Below, in pieces: positions 17,334-25,964 of a DNA stretch of 64,000 bases (position 1 is the stretch's first letter; each line of letters starts with the position of its first letter). The DNA is taken from assembly GCA_050874585.1 (NCBI GenBank), contig JBNMKZ010000002.1:1-64000 (forward strand), given 5' to 3'. Position numbers and translations under genes: made by a program. The stretch comes from UBA1067 sp050874585. GTDB taxonomy: Bacteria; Verrucomicrobiota; Kiritimatiellia; RFP12; UBA1067. The notes below the pieces were generated by a model, which ran no database searches, was not told the origin of the DNA, and was given only the letters and a program-made list of their open reading frames with translations.

Positions 17334-18221
17334 ATGAGAAGAAAAGGTTATCTGTGGGGTGCCGTGTGCGGCATCCTGGCGGCCGTCAGTTACGGCATGA
17401 ATCCGCTCGGGGCGCTTCCCCTCTACCATGAGGGCGTTGCGACGGAGACGGTGCTCCTTTACCGATTTGGCTTCGCGATTCCCATTTTGGCCCTGTTCAT
17501 GTGTGCGCGGGGCGTTGCCTTTGCGCTGTCGCGGCGGACGTTCCTCCTGACGGCATCGCTTGGCCTCCTGTTTGCCGCGTCCTCCCTGACCTTCTATTCG
17601 AGCTTCCAGCGGATGCCCGTTGGGGTCGTCTGTACAATCCTCTTCGTCTATCCCGTGATGACGGCCGCCATCATGACCGCCTTTTATGGGGAGCGGCTGA
17701 CGGTCAAGACGGTTGCCTCAATCGCGCTGGCACTGGGCGGCATCGCCTTCCTTTCGCTCGGCGGCGGGGAACTGCGGATTGACCTGCTGGGGGTTGTCCT
17801 GGTGCTGATTTCGGCCCTGACCTATGCCATTTACATTGTCGTGGTCAATCGCGCCCGCGTCCGAATGCCGGTGAGTGCCATGACGTTCTGGGTGTTGGTC
17901 TTCTGCTTCTGCGGGGTGTTGGGCTGGTCGGTCGCGGCGGGCGGCTCGTCGGCACTGCATCTCCCGGGGAGAGCGCGCCAGTGGGGATTCGGCATCTTCC
18001 TCGCAGTTGTTCCAACACTTCTCTCCCTTCTTTTCATGGTCGTGAGCGACAAGCGGCTCGGGTCGACCCCGACGGCGATTCTGGGGGCACTTGAGCCGTT
18101 GACGGCCGTCTGCGTCGGCATTTTTGTCTTTGGGGAACAGATGACGCTTCGGCTTGGCGTTGGCATGGTCTGCGTGCTTGCGGCTGCCGTCACGATTCTC
18201 TGTCATCGGGGGCGCAAGTAG
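17334..18221 (+). CDS. EamA/DMT-family transporter
   Basis: 295 aa, inner membrane. Ten hydrophobic segments arranged as two EamA halves: about 8-145, with SYGMNPLGALPLYHEG and the second-half-like PVGVVCTILFVYPVMTA, and about 152-290, with LISALTYAIYIVVVNRA and GSTPTAILGALEPLTAV. The family exports or exchanges metabolites and amino acids in the drug/metabolite transporter superfamily. The substrate cannot be read from sequence. The 3' half is overlapped on the opposite strand by the open frame of the convergent regulator. Confidence 0.88.
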   Translation: MRRKGYLWGAVCGILAAVSYGMNPLGALPLYHEGVATETVLLYRFGFAIPILALFMCARGVAFALSRRTFLLTASLGLLFAASSLTFYSSFQRMPVGVVCTILFVYPVMTAAIMTAFYGERLTVKTVASIALALGGIAFLSLGGGELRIDLLGVVLVLISALTYAIYIVVVNRARVRMPVSAMTFWVLVFCFCGVLGWSVAAGGSSALHLPGRARQWGFGIFLAVVPTLLSLLFMVVSDKRLGSTPTAILGALEPLTAVCVGIFVFGEQMTLRLGVGMVCVLAAAVTILCHRGRK

Positions 18222-19346
18222 TCCCTCGGGAACGGGTGCACAGCGGCACTCGTTCGTTCGGCGGAAACGCCCGGGCGTCAGCCCGAAGGCCTTGTGGAAG
18301 GCATTGGCGAGGTGTGCGGCATGGCAGAAGCCACAGTCTGCGGCAATTGCCTGGAGCGTGAGATCCGTGCCCGTGAGCAGGACTTTCGCTCGTGCCAGCC
18401 GTTGGCGGAGAATCTCGTCGGTGAGCGTCCGACCGAGTTCCCTTTGGGTTGCGCGGTTCAGTTTGGTGCGTGGAACGCCCAGTTCATGGGCAATTTGCTC
18501 GATTCCGGTTGCACGGGCGATGTCGCGCTGGATGATGGCAAAGGCGCGGCGGAGCAGGGGGTCGTCGGCCGCTTCGGTGCGCGTCGATTGACGGACGGCG
18601 ATGCCACGCGGCGGAATGAGGAGCGTGTCGGGAACCTGTCGGCACGGCCGTTCCGCCGACATCAGTTCCTGAAGAAGTGCTGCGCCTTCATAGCCAATGC
18701 GCTCCAGGTCGTGGCGGATGGACGAAAGGGGTGTCGGCTGGTTGAGGCAGATGAGCTCGTTGTTGTCCACGCCAAGGATGGCGACCTCCTCGGGCACGGC
18801 AATCCGTGCGTCGCGGCAGGCGTTCAGGACGCGGGAGGCATCGTTGTCCGAATAGGAGAAGATGGCAATGGGTTTCGGCAGTTCGGCGATTCGGTTGGCG
18901 AGTTCGGTGCGGTTGAGTCCGATGAGCCGTTCGGCGGTGGGGAAGCCGTTCTCCGTGAGACCCATCAGTCGAAGGCGTTGCAGGTTTCCCCATTTTGAGG
19001 AAAACCAGGCGGCGCGGCGAAAGCCCCGCTCGTGAAAGTGTTCCGCCGCGAGTCGCCCCATTTCGAGATTGTCTCCGCAGACGCGTGGAACCTTCAGCGT
19101 CGGCACGGCGTTCGTCAGGTCGACGATGGGCGTGCCCCGGCGACGCTTCTCCCGAACGAAGTCCACCAGGGGCGTGCGCCCCTGTCCGATTGTCGCGAGA
19201 ATGCCGTCGCCCCGCCAGTCCCGCGGCGGATGTTCGCGGTCCTCAATCGTGATGAACCAGCCGTGTTCCTGGGCAAACCGCGTGATGCCGCGAAGACAGG
19301 TCGCGGCCGAGGGGCTGGTCAGCAAAAGGACATCATAGCTCGACAT
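17718..19346 (-). CDS. XylR-type AraC-family regulator with periplasmic-binding-like sensor; run-on C-terminus
   Basis: 542 aa from ATG 19346. Residues 4-255 form a LacI/periplasmic-binding-like sensor (DVLLLTSPSA..., VPEEVAILGVDNNELIC). Residues 265-362 form an AraC HTH (GIEQIAHELGVPRTKLNRAT, LQAIAADCGFCHAAHLANAF, then FGLTPGRFRR). This is the architecture of the xylose-type regulator XylR (about 390 aa). Residues about 375-542 are antisense to the EamA gene and strongly hydrophilic, so the natural stop appears lost or misread. Divergent from the amino-sugar cluster at 19474, its likely target. The ATG lies 7 nt from the -10 box. Confidence 0.8.
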   Translation of the reverse strand: MSSYDVLLLTSPSAATCLRGITRFAQEHGWFITIEDREHPPRDWRGDGILATIGQGRTPLVDFVREKRRRGTPIVDLTNAVPTLKVPRVCGDNLEMGRLAAEHFHERGFRRAAWFSSKWGNLQRLRLMGLTENGFPTAERLIGLNRTELANRIAELPKPIAIFSYSDNDASRVLNACRDARIAVPEEVAILGVDNNELICLNQPTPLSSIRHDLERIGYEGAALLQELMSAERPCRQVPDTLLIPPRGIAVRQSTRTEAADDPLLRRAFAIIQRDIARATGIEQIAHELGVPRTKLNRATQRELGRTLTDEILRQRLARAKVLLTGTDLTLQAIAADCGFCHAAHLANAFHKAFGLTPGRFRRTNECRCAPVPEGLLAPPMTENRDGSRKHADHANAKPKRHLFPKDKNADADGRQRLKCPQNRRRGRPEPLVAHDHEKKGEKCWNNCEEDAESPLARSPREMQCRRAARRDRPAQHPAEAEDQHPERHGTHRHSDAGAIDHDNVNGIGQGRNQHQDNPQQVNPQFPAAERKEGDAAQCQRD

Positions 19347-19353
19347 GGCGTGT

Positions 19354-19362
19354 AGGATACCA
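19354..19362 (-). promoter_or_regulatory. Extended -10 promoter of the XylR-type regulator
   Basis: Minus strand TGGTATCCT, ending 7 nt before the ATG at 19346. Leaderless-type geometry. Confidence 0.55.
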
Positions 19363-19373
19363 CAGGCGTTTCG

Positions 19374-19404
19374 ATTTTGCAATGACGGACGATGAATTTT
19401 GCAA
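19374..19404. promoter_or_regulatory. Direct repeat ATTTTGCAA, candidate regulator binding site
   Basis: ATTTTGCAA occurs at 19374-19382 and again at 19396-19404, exactly 22 bp apart. It lies in the divergent gap between the XylR-type regulator and the cluster promoter. AraC-family activators bind paired direct repeats about two helical turns apart just upstream of -35, and the second copy sits about 33 bp upstream of the -10 box. Confidence 0.55.
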
Positions 19405-19434
19405 AAACTTACAGTCCCCGTTTCGGGGTCAGAA

Positions 19435-19443
19435 TGGTATAAT
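19435..19443 (+). promoter_or_regulatory. Extended -10 promoter of the amino-sugar/glycan cluster
   Basis: TGGTATAAT. The spacer upstream contains the inverted repeat CCCCGTTTCGGGG. The first gene starts 30 nt downstream with AGGAGG five bases before its ATG. Confidence 0.7.
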
Positions 19444-19473
19444 AGGGGAGTAAAGTAGCAATAGGAGGTTCGA

Positions 19474-21894
19474 ATGTTGTGCAAGCCAGATGTTCGCTGT
19501 GGTGCTTCTCGGATTGCGGCCCTTGTGTGCCTGAGCGCAGGGGTCGCCCTGGGTGGCGCGGTTTACGACAGTTCGTCCGAGCCGGGCGTGCTGAAGATTG
19601 CCGTTGACATCGCCGGGGCGACGCTGGATGCCGCCCAGGTGACGGACGGCATCACCAACATTCTCAAGACGGGTCCAGGCGATCTGACGGCGACCCCCAT
19701 CCCGTCCTACACGGGCGACATCACCATCGGTGAGGGACGCTTCATCGTCGCCCAGCGCGGCGATTTCGGTGCGAACAATGTCGGCACGGTCTATGTCAAC
19801 GACGGGGCCTCGATTGCCGACGACTCCTCCTATGGGGATTGGGGTTCAGGTCTCGTCTCGGGCAAGACCTTCGTCTTCGCGGGCGCACCCGCCGCCGTCG
19901 AGCCGAGTTGCAAGTTCATGCGTCTGAAGGACGGCGGCACGGTCGGCCTCGCCGACTGGTCGACGTTCCGTTTTCTCGCGGATGCAACGGTGCGGGTCGA
20001 GAACCAGCGGTTGAAGGTCTCCGGGGACTTCGACTTGGGCGGTCACAAGCTGACGTTCCTTCGGGACGATGCAAAATGGACGATGTTTGAGGCTGAAGGA
20101 ACCGTTAAGAATGGCGGCACATTTGCCGTTGTCGGCAATGCCGCGTATCCGAATCCAAATGCGCTGCGCTTCCTCAATGCGAACGGCACGTTTGGCTTCG
20201 CCGAATCCGAGGCACCGTGTGCGCTTGAACTCTCGAACTCCAGTTTCGAGATTACGCGTCCGCTTTCGGTTGCATCCGCCACGCTCAAGTTGTCCAATGC
20301 GCGCTATTACACGGTCAACGCGTCCGACAAGTCGAACCTGACGACCTATCGGTGGAATGGACCGATTGAGTTGTCGGGTGCCAATTCGCTGGCCGACACC
20401 TCCGATAAGGCGACCGCGCTCACGTTCGCCGGTCCATTCAACGGTACGGGAACGCTGCAGATAGGGCCGGGGTGGGTGAACCTTCTGTCGGGTGCGGGCG
20501 GCACTTTTGCGGGTGACGTGACCATCACGGGGACGACGAACGGAAAGGTTGCGCCGGAAAATAGCGGCGTTGCCCTCTGCGACAATTCGCCGCTTTTCCC
20601 GAATGCGCACGCCGTGACATTCACGGATGGTGCACGGCTGGTTCTGGCGGGCGACAACGCCTCCACGCTGTCCGCGTTGACTTTCGCCGGTGACGTGGAC
20701 TCCTCCATCACCGGCGGCGGGGTGCAGGTGGCCAATCTGACGCGTCCGACCATGGCAGGGCTTGTGAAGACGGGTTCCGGCACGCTGATGCTTTCGAACG
20801 CCGTTCACGTGACGGGCACGACATCCGTTCAGGGCGGTGCGCTGAAACTCGGGTCGAAGGTCTACGGCCACGCGGGCCTTTGGGAATGGAAGTTTGTCGA
20901 CATGTCGAAGGGGGACGAGGCGGGGCAGAACATTTGGGGAAGTCCCTCGGACTTCAACCGTCGCTGGGATGCGACGACGCAGTCGTTCCTGCCGCCGCTC
21001 CTGTCGACGAATCAGGAGAATGCGGTCTATTCGCGCTTGGGCGCCACGAAGGTTTTCGAGGGCTTCGACATGGTTGTTGCCAATGACATTCGGCGCGCAA
21101 CAGCCTACCTCTATCAGGGCTATGTCTGGAATCGTTCCGCCGCGCCCGTCACATGGCAGTTCGCCTTCCACCAGTCCTATCGCGGATCAATGGTTATCAA
21201 CGGAGTCTGGTCGCCGTTTGGCAATCCTTCGGAAGGGGCGGGTCGCACGAACATCTTCACGACCGTCCTGCAACCGGGACCGAACTCAATTATGATTTAC
21301 TCGTGCGGTGCCTCGTGGAATAGTCGGCAGAATCCAGGGACGGACCGCTTCGACGGGCTGAGCCTTTCCTACGATCCGAATCCCGTTGCGGATGAAGTGA
21401 ATGTGGAGCACTTCCTGAAACTGGACGACGGCGGTTCGGGGCGGCTGCTGACGATTGACAATCAGGATGAGCAGGCCGCGGCGGAAATGCTGCCGGTCTT
21501 TGACGAACTTTCCTTCGCGGCGGGGACGACATTCGACCTGAATGGAAACGGCTTCGTCCAGGGCAAGTTGGTCGGCTTCCCCACGGTCCTCCACGGCGAC
21601 TTGACGCTGACGGATTCGTGGACGATTTTGGCGGCGGACCTTGCGAACGGGAAGGCCCTCCATGTCGACGGAACGCTTTCGTTCGGTGAGGGCGTCACCC
21701 TCAAGATGCCAGCGGGGCAGAAGCCTGACCATCACGCGGCGAAGGAGTATCTGATTGCCGAGGCGGATGCCATTGTCGGTGCACCCGTGATTGACAGGGC
21801 ATCCGTCGAACTGGGCGACTGGAAGGTGGTGACGACGAAGACGCAGGTGAAGCTCACCTATTCGCCGCATGCCTTGCTGATTCGCGTGCGCTAA
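19474..21894 (+). CDS. Secreted autotransporter-like beta-helix protein
   Basis: 806 aa, ATG with AGGAGG 5 nt upstream. Signal peptide at about 10-28 (ASRIAALVCLSAGVALGGA). The body resembles autotransporter-associated beta-strand (PATR-type) passengers: ILKTGPGDLTATPIPSYTGDI, GLVKTGSGTLMLSNAVHVTG, TTSVQGGALKLGS. A beta-sandwich-like insert with WQFAFHQSYRGSMVINGVW at about residues 570-590 may bind carbohydrate. No C-terminal beta-barrel is present; it ends YSPHALLIRVR, similar to the CIRIR tails of the BspA-like proteins. First gene of the cluster, suggesting a surface glycan-binding role (inference). Confidence 0.7.
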   Translation: MLCKPDVRCGASRIAALVCLSAGVALGGAVYDSSSEPGVLKIAVDIAGATLDAAQVTDGITNILKTGPGDLTATPIPSYTGDITIGEGRFIVAQRGDFGANNVGTVYVNDGASIADDSSYGDWGSGLVSGKTFVFAGAPAAVEPSCKFMRLKDGGTVGLADWSTFRFLADATVRVENQRLKVSGDFDLGGHKLTFLRDDAKWTMFEAEGTVKNGGTFAVVGNAAYPNPNALRFLNANGTFGFAESEAPCALELSNSSFEITRPLSVASATLKLSNARYYTVNASDKSNLTTYRWNGPIELSGANSLADTSDKATALTFAGPFNGTGTLQIGPGWVNLLSGAGGTFAGDVTITGTTNGKVAPENSGVALCDNSPLFPNAHAVTFTDGARLVLAGDNASTLSALTFAGDVDSSITGGGVQVANLTRPTMAGLVKTGSGTLMLSNAVHVTGTTSVQGGALKLGSKVYGHAGLWEWKFVDMSKGDEAGQNIWGSPSDFNRRWDATTQSFLPPLLSTNQENAVYSRLGATKVFEGFDMVVANDIRRATAYLYQGYVWNRSAAPVTWQFAFHQSYRGSMVINGVWSPFGNPSEGAGRTNIFTTVLQPGPNSIMIYSCGASWNSRQNPGTDRFDGLSLSYDPNPVADEVNVEHFLKLDDGGSGRLLTIDNQDEQAAAEMLPVFDELSFAAGTTFDLNGNGFVQGKLVGFPTVLHGDLTLTDSWTILAADLANGKALHVDGTLSFGEGVTLKMPAGQKPDHHAAKEYLIAEADAIVGAPVIDRASVELGDWKVVTTKTQVKLTYSPHALLIRVR

Positions 21895-21906
21895 GACGGA
21901 TTGGCG

Positions 21907-24567
21907 ATGGTCTCGACGGGCATGAGATTTGTCCTTCTTCCTCTGATGGGGCTGTGGACGGCGTTCGCCGCCTGCGCGGGGGATTTTACAATCAATCCCC
22001 ACGGCGCGGGCGGTTCCATCGCCGATCCGGATTTCTCCTTCGGCTACTTCATCCATGGCGCGGGGTGGCTGAAGTGCGGGAAGATTGGCGGCGTTCCTCA
22101 TGCGCGGGTTGAATTGCCGCCGGCGGATGGCAAGGTCGCCTTCGAGTCCGTTGTCGAGGAGGGCGTTTCGTGCGCGAGTGAGATGTCCACGCTGGTCACC
22201 AACGGGGCTCTTCGCGTTGCCTATCGCGCCGTTGTGACGAAAGGCGGTCGTGTTGAGACGGTGTCCGTCCAGGCCTATGCCGAGGGGCGTTGCCTTGTCG
22301 GCGGACGGCTTCTCGCGGATGGGGAAAGCCAGCCCTTGCCGGAGGCCGCCTCCATTGAGTGCGGCACGATTTCCAGCCTGCGGCTTGAATCGCCCGATGG
22401 TGCCCAATTCATCGACTTGACCTTTGATTCGCCTGTCATTGCCTCCGTCATGCGGAAGGCGGGAGAAGATTCCTACACGCTTCGCCTGTCCGCCGTGCGG
22501 GCGGCGGAACTGGCGGTTGGGCAGACGCTCTTGATTGGATTCACGTTGCGGACGGCGCGTCCGATTGAGAACCCGAACACGCCGTGGGTTGCGCAGCCCG
22601 GAGCGGCGTTCGTTCCCCTGGCCTATCGGGCGGATGTTCAGAAGGGGTCCGCCCTTGACTTCTCGCGCATTGTGCCGCGCACGGCGTGTGGAACCTACGG
22701 ACGTCTTCGGGCGAAGGGGGGACATTTTGAGTTCGAGCGCCTGCCGGGCGTTCGGCAGAAGTTCTATGGCGTGAACCTGCACTCCTATGCCTGCTACTAT
22801 ACGCCCGAGGAGGCGAACCTGCTGACGGACCGCCTGGTTCGGCTGGGGTACAATGCGATTCGCCTTCACAACTTCGAGAATGAATACATGGGGCTGACGA
22901 AGGGCTCGCCCGACGGGGCGACACCGGTCGCCGCCCAATTTGAGGGACTCGACAATCTGCTGGCCGCCTGTTCGAAGCGCGGCATTTACGTGACGCTCGA
23001 CTTGCACGTGGGCCGCAACACGAGCTTCCGGGCGATTGGCATCGACAAGCCCGGCATGGTGCACAACGCGCGCGGCAATCGCAACGAACTGAAGTATCAG
23101 TATCTCGTCAATCCGGCGGCGCGGGAGAACCTGAAGCGGTTCGTCGGCGGCTTCTTCAATCATGTCAACCCACTCTTGGGGCGACGCTATGCGGACGAGC
23201 CGACCATCGCACTTGTCAATGTCGTGAACGAGAGCCCCTGCGCCTGGTCCTGCGGCGATGGCACGACCCACGACATGTGTCGGCAGGAGTATGCGTTCAT
23301 GCAGGAAATGCGCACTTTCATTCGGCGGGAGGTCGGCAGTGACGTGCCCCTGTCGACCTGCAACGGCGGGACGATGCCGTTCTGCCTCCAGTCCGTGCGA
23401 GCTGACCTGAGCGACTATGTGGACGACCATTTCTACTACGACCACCCGTCCTGGCCGGACGATGCCAAATGGACGGATGGGGATCGCGTTCCGCTGTTCA
23501 CGCCGAATCGGCGGGTCTTTTCGGAGTTTGCCGAGATTCCGGCTCAGGCCCTGACGACGCGCCTCTGGGGCAAGCCGTTCGTCATTTCTGAATTTAACTG
23601 GTGTGCGCCGTCGGCCTATCGGGCCAGTTCGGGCCTGACGGTCGGTGCGCTCGCCGCCGCGCAGGACTGGGATGGCATCTGGCGTTACCTGTGGGCGCAT
23701 GACAAGCGCCGCGCCCTTGAATCGGGAAGTCATGCCCTCGCCAAGTTGGAGGGGGCGAGCGACGCGCTCGCTGTCGCGGCGGATCGTGCGCTCATGTGTC
23801 TGTTCCTTCGCGGCGATCTGAAGCCTTTGGCGCGGCGGGCCTCGCTGGTCATCCCAAGAGACCGCATAGACAACGCCAAGTCTCACGATTGCGTCTGGCA
23901 GAATGAGTTCGCCTGGCCTTGGGCGGGCTGGTATGTTCAGTTCGGTTCGGCACTGGACGCGGGCGTTCAGGGGAGTGTTCATGATTTTGCCTATCCGGCG
24001 GACGTCAAGTTGACGGCGGACCGTGTGGAAGGATTGCTTGGGTCGGCGAGCCTCAAGCCGGCGGATGGTGCGGTGACGATTGGCCGAACGAACAATTCGT
24101 TCACGGTGTCGACGCCCCGCACCTGCGGCGGAAGCGTCGAGTCGGGGGCCTTTCGCGCCGGCCCGCTGGCCGCCAACTGTGAACGGGAAAAGACGACCAT
24201 CTGGGTGAGTTCCCTTGACGAAAGTCCGCTCGGGGACTCCAGTCGAATCCTCTTGACCCATTTGACGCGGCTCTATAACACGGGCGACCGCTTCGCCGAC
24301 CGGGACGGACGCTACCTTCTTCAGAGCGGACGGCCGCCCTATCTGATGCCGCGTGCGCGAGCGCGGGTCTGGCTGAAGCTCAATCGCCCGGAGGAAGTGT
24401 CGGTCTACGCGCTTGATTCGGATGGAACGCGTCGGGGCCTCGTTCCGACTTCAATCCGCAAGGGTTCCCTCGCATTCACGTGTGACACGGCGCGGGATGC
24501 CGCGAATGCCACCTACCTTTACGAACTGATTCGGAACCGCAAACAACAGGAGAAGAAGGACAAATGA
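21907..24567 (+). CDS. Exported clan GH-A glycoside hydrolase (GH5-like)
   Basis: 886 aa from ATG 21907; TTG 21901 and ATG 21922 are alternatives, none with a clear ribosome site. Signal peptide (FVLLPLMGLWTAFAACAG). An N-terminal beta region covers about 1-245. A TIM barrel begins at QKFYGVNLHSYACYY, with LGYNAIRLHNFENEY and GIYVTLDLHVGRN. The acid/base glutamate is E442 in NVVNESP and the candidate nucleophile is E562 in FVISEFNW, the clan GH-A pair. A C-terminal beta domain follows. It should hydrolyse a polysaccharide or glycoside outside the cytoplasm, feeding the downstream genes. Specificity unknown. It overlaps the next start by ATGA. Confidence 0.8.
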   Translation: MVSTGMRFVLLPLMGLWTAFAACAGDFTINPHGAGGSIADPDFSFGYFIHGAGWLKCGKIGGVPHARVELPPADGKVAFESVVEEGVSCASEMSTLVTNGALRVAYRAVVTKGGRVETVSVQAYAEGRCLVGGRLLADGESQPLPEAASIECGTISSLRLESPDGAQFIDLTFDSPVIASVMRKAGEDSYTLRLSAVRAAELAVGQTLLIGFTLRTARPIENPNTPWVAQPGAAFVPLAYRADVQKGSALDFSRIVPRTACGTYGRLRAKGGHFEFERLPGVRQKFYGVNLHSYACYYTPEEANLLTDRLVRLGYNAIRLHNFENEYMGLTKGSPDGATPVAAQFEGLDNLLAACSKRGIYVTLDLHVGRNTSFRAIGIDKPGMVHNARGNRNELKYQYLVNPAARENLKRFVGGFFNHVNPLLGRRYADEPTIALVNVVNESPCAWSCGDGTTHDMCRQEYAFMQEMRTFIRREVGSDVPLSTCNGGTMPFCLQSVRADLSDYVDDHFYYDHPSWPDDAKWTDGDRVPLFTPNRRVFSEFAEIPAQALTTRLWGKPFVISEFNWCAPSAYRASSGLTVGALAAAQDWDGIWRYLWAHDKRRALESGSHALAKLEGASDALAVAADRALMCLFLRGDLKPLARRASLVIPRDRIDNAKSHDCVWQNEFAWPWAGWYVQFGSALDAGVQGSVHDFAYPADVKLTADRVEGLLGSASLKPADGAVTIGRTNNSFTVSTPRTCGGSVESGAFRAGPLAANCEREKTTIWVSSLDESPLGDSSRILLTHLTRLYNTGDRFADRDGRYLLQSGRPPYLMPRARARVWLKLNRPEEVSVYALDSDGTRRGLVPTSIRKGSLAFTCDTARDAANATYLYELIRNRKQQEKKDK

Positions 24568-25964
24568 ACTGGAATAGAAGGGATTTCATCAAGGCCGGCG
24601 GCTGTGCGTTCACGATTGCCTCCGCACGGACGCTTTTGGGTGCGGCGACACCTGCGAACAAGTTGCGTCTTTGTGTTGTCGGTTGCGCCCGGACGGCGGA
24701 CCACGGGCATGGCTTTGTCGTTGACCCGAAAGGTGCGCGCGGGCGTGGCTTTCAGGTGATGAGCCGGTTTGCCGAACTGCCGAACTGCGTGGTGACGGTC
24801 GTCTGCGATGTCGATTCGACGGCAATGGATCTCGCCGCGAGAGTCCTGAAGGAGATGACGGGCATCGCCCCGGCGAAGGTGAAGGACTTCCGCGAGGCCG
24901 TGCGCCGCGATGACGTGGACGCGGTGCTTGTCGCGACGCCCGACCATTCGCACTGCTACATTGGTGTTGAGGCGATGAAGGCGGGCAAGGCCCTCTACCT
25001 TGAGAAGCCGATTGGCATCTCGGCTGGCGAGGCTGAAATCCTGGCGGAAGTCCAGCGGCAGACGCAGTCCGTCTTCGTGCTCGGCACCCAGCGTCGCAGT
25101 TCCTATTCCACGCAGCAGGCCATCAACTACATCCGCTCGGGACAGATTGGTCGTCCGCACTGGGCGAAGGCGTGGTGTATGTCCGATCGGCCCGCAATTC
25201 GCGGCGTGAAGGAGGAGCCGATTCCGGCGTGGCTCGGGGCGGACGGATGGGATCTTTGGCAGTGCTGTGCGCCCCGCACGGCCTATCGTTCGCACCTCGT
25301 GCACTACAACTGGCGTTTCTTCAGGGGTTATGGCACGGGTGACTTGCCGAACAACGGTCTCCACTTCGTCGACATCGCCCGCTGGGCGCTCGGTGCGGAC
25401 TGGCCCGAACGGATTTACACGGGCGGCGGACACCTCTTCTATGAAGGGGAGGACTGGAATTGGGACGACACGCAGACCCTGACCGTGCAGTTCCCGGAGA
25501 ACCGCTACCTGACGTGGGAAGGGTGCTCGCATTCGTCAGCCTTCACGTTCATGGGCAAGTGGACGGGGTGCCTCGTCTATTGCGATGACGGCGTTGCGTT
25601 CTTCGGTCCGCTTGGGGAATCCGCCATCTACGATCGGACGGGACGGAAACTCGTCAAGTCGTGGGATGCGGCGGACACCGGGAGCCAGGAGGGCGACATC
25701 CGTCTTTCCGACCCGATTCGCTCGTGCGACATCTGCCACGTGAAGAACTTCACGGAATGCGCCCTCGCCGGGAATGTGAAGACGGCCCAGCCGATTGACT
25801 CAGCGCTCAAGTCGAACCTGATTACGGAACTCGGCAATGTCTCGCTTCAGATTGGCGCGGCCATTCAGCTTGATGCGGCGACGGGACGGCTGAAGAATGC
25901 GGACGATCCGGCGGCGAAGTTCTGGATGCCGCGCTACGAGAAGGGCTGGGAACTGAAGGCATGA
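24564..25964 (+). CDS. Tat-exported Gfo/Idh/MocA-family oxidoreductase
   Basis: 466 aa. N-terminal twin-arginine signal NRRDFIKAGG followed by a hydrophobic stretch, so it is folded with its nicotinamide cofactor before export. The Rossmann part starts LRLCVVGCARTADHGHG (variant of GxGxxG). The family motif EKPIG appears in ALYLEKPIGI. The C-terminal alpha/beta domain includes GDLPNNGLHFVDIARWALG. The closest architecture is that of periplasmic glycoside-processing members of the family, some of which use tightly bound NAD in redox-neutral glycoside cleavage; assignment to that mechanism is inference. ATGA overlap with the GH gene and AAGGA site. Confidence 0.83.
   Translation: MNWNRRDFIKAGGCAFTIASARTLLGAATPANKLRLCVVGCARTADHGHGFVVDPKGARGRGFQVMSRFAELPNCVVTVVCDVDSTAMDLAARVLKEMTGIAPAKVKDFREAVRRDDVDAVLVATPDHSHCYIGVEAMKAGKALYLEKPIGISAGEAEILAEVQRQTQSVFVLGTQRRSSYSTQQAINYIRSGQIGRPHWAKAWCMSDRPAIRGVKEEPIPAWLGADGWDLWQCCAPRTAYRSHLVHYNWRFFRGYGTGDLPNNGLHFVDIARWALGADWPERIYTGGGHLFYEGEDWNWDDTQTLTVQFPENRYLTWEGCSHSSAFTFMGKWTGCLVYCDDGVAFFGPLGESAIYDRTGRKLVKSWDAADTGSQEGDIRLSDPIRSCDICHVKNFTECALAGNVKTAQPIDSALKSNLITELGNVSLQIGAAIQLDAATGRLKNADDPAAKFWMPRYEKGWELKA

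Noticed and set aside
21286..24261. 991-codon minus-strand frame opposite the GH gene
   Set aside because: The plus strand encodes a signal peptide, GH-A catalytic glutamates and coupled neighbours; the minus frame has no motif.
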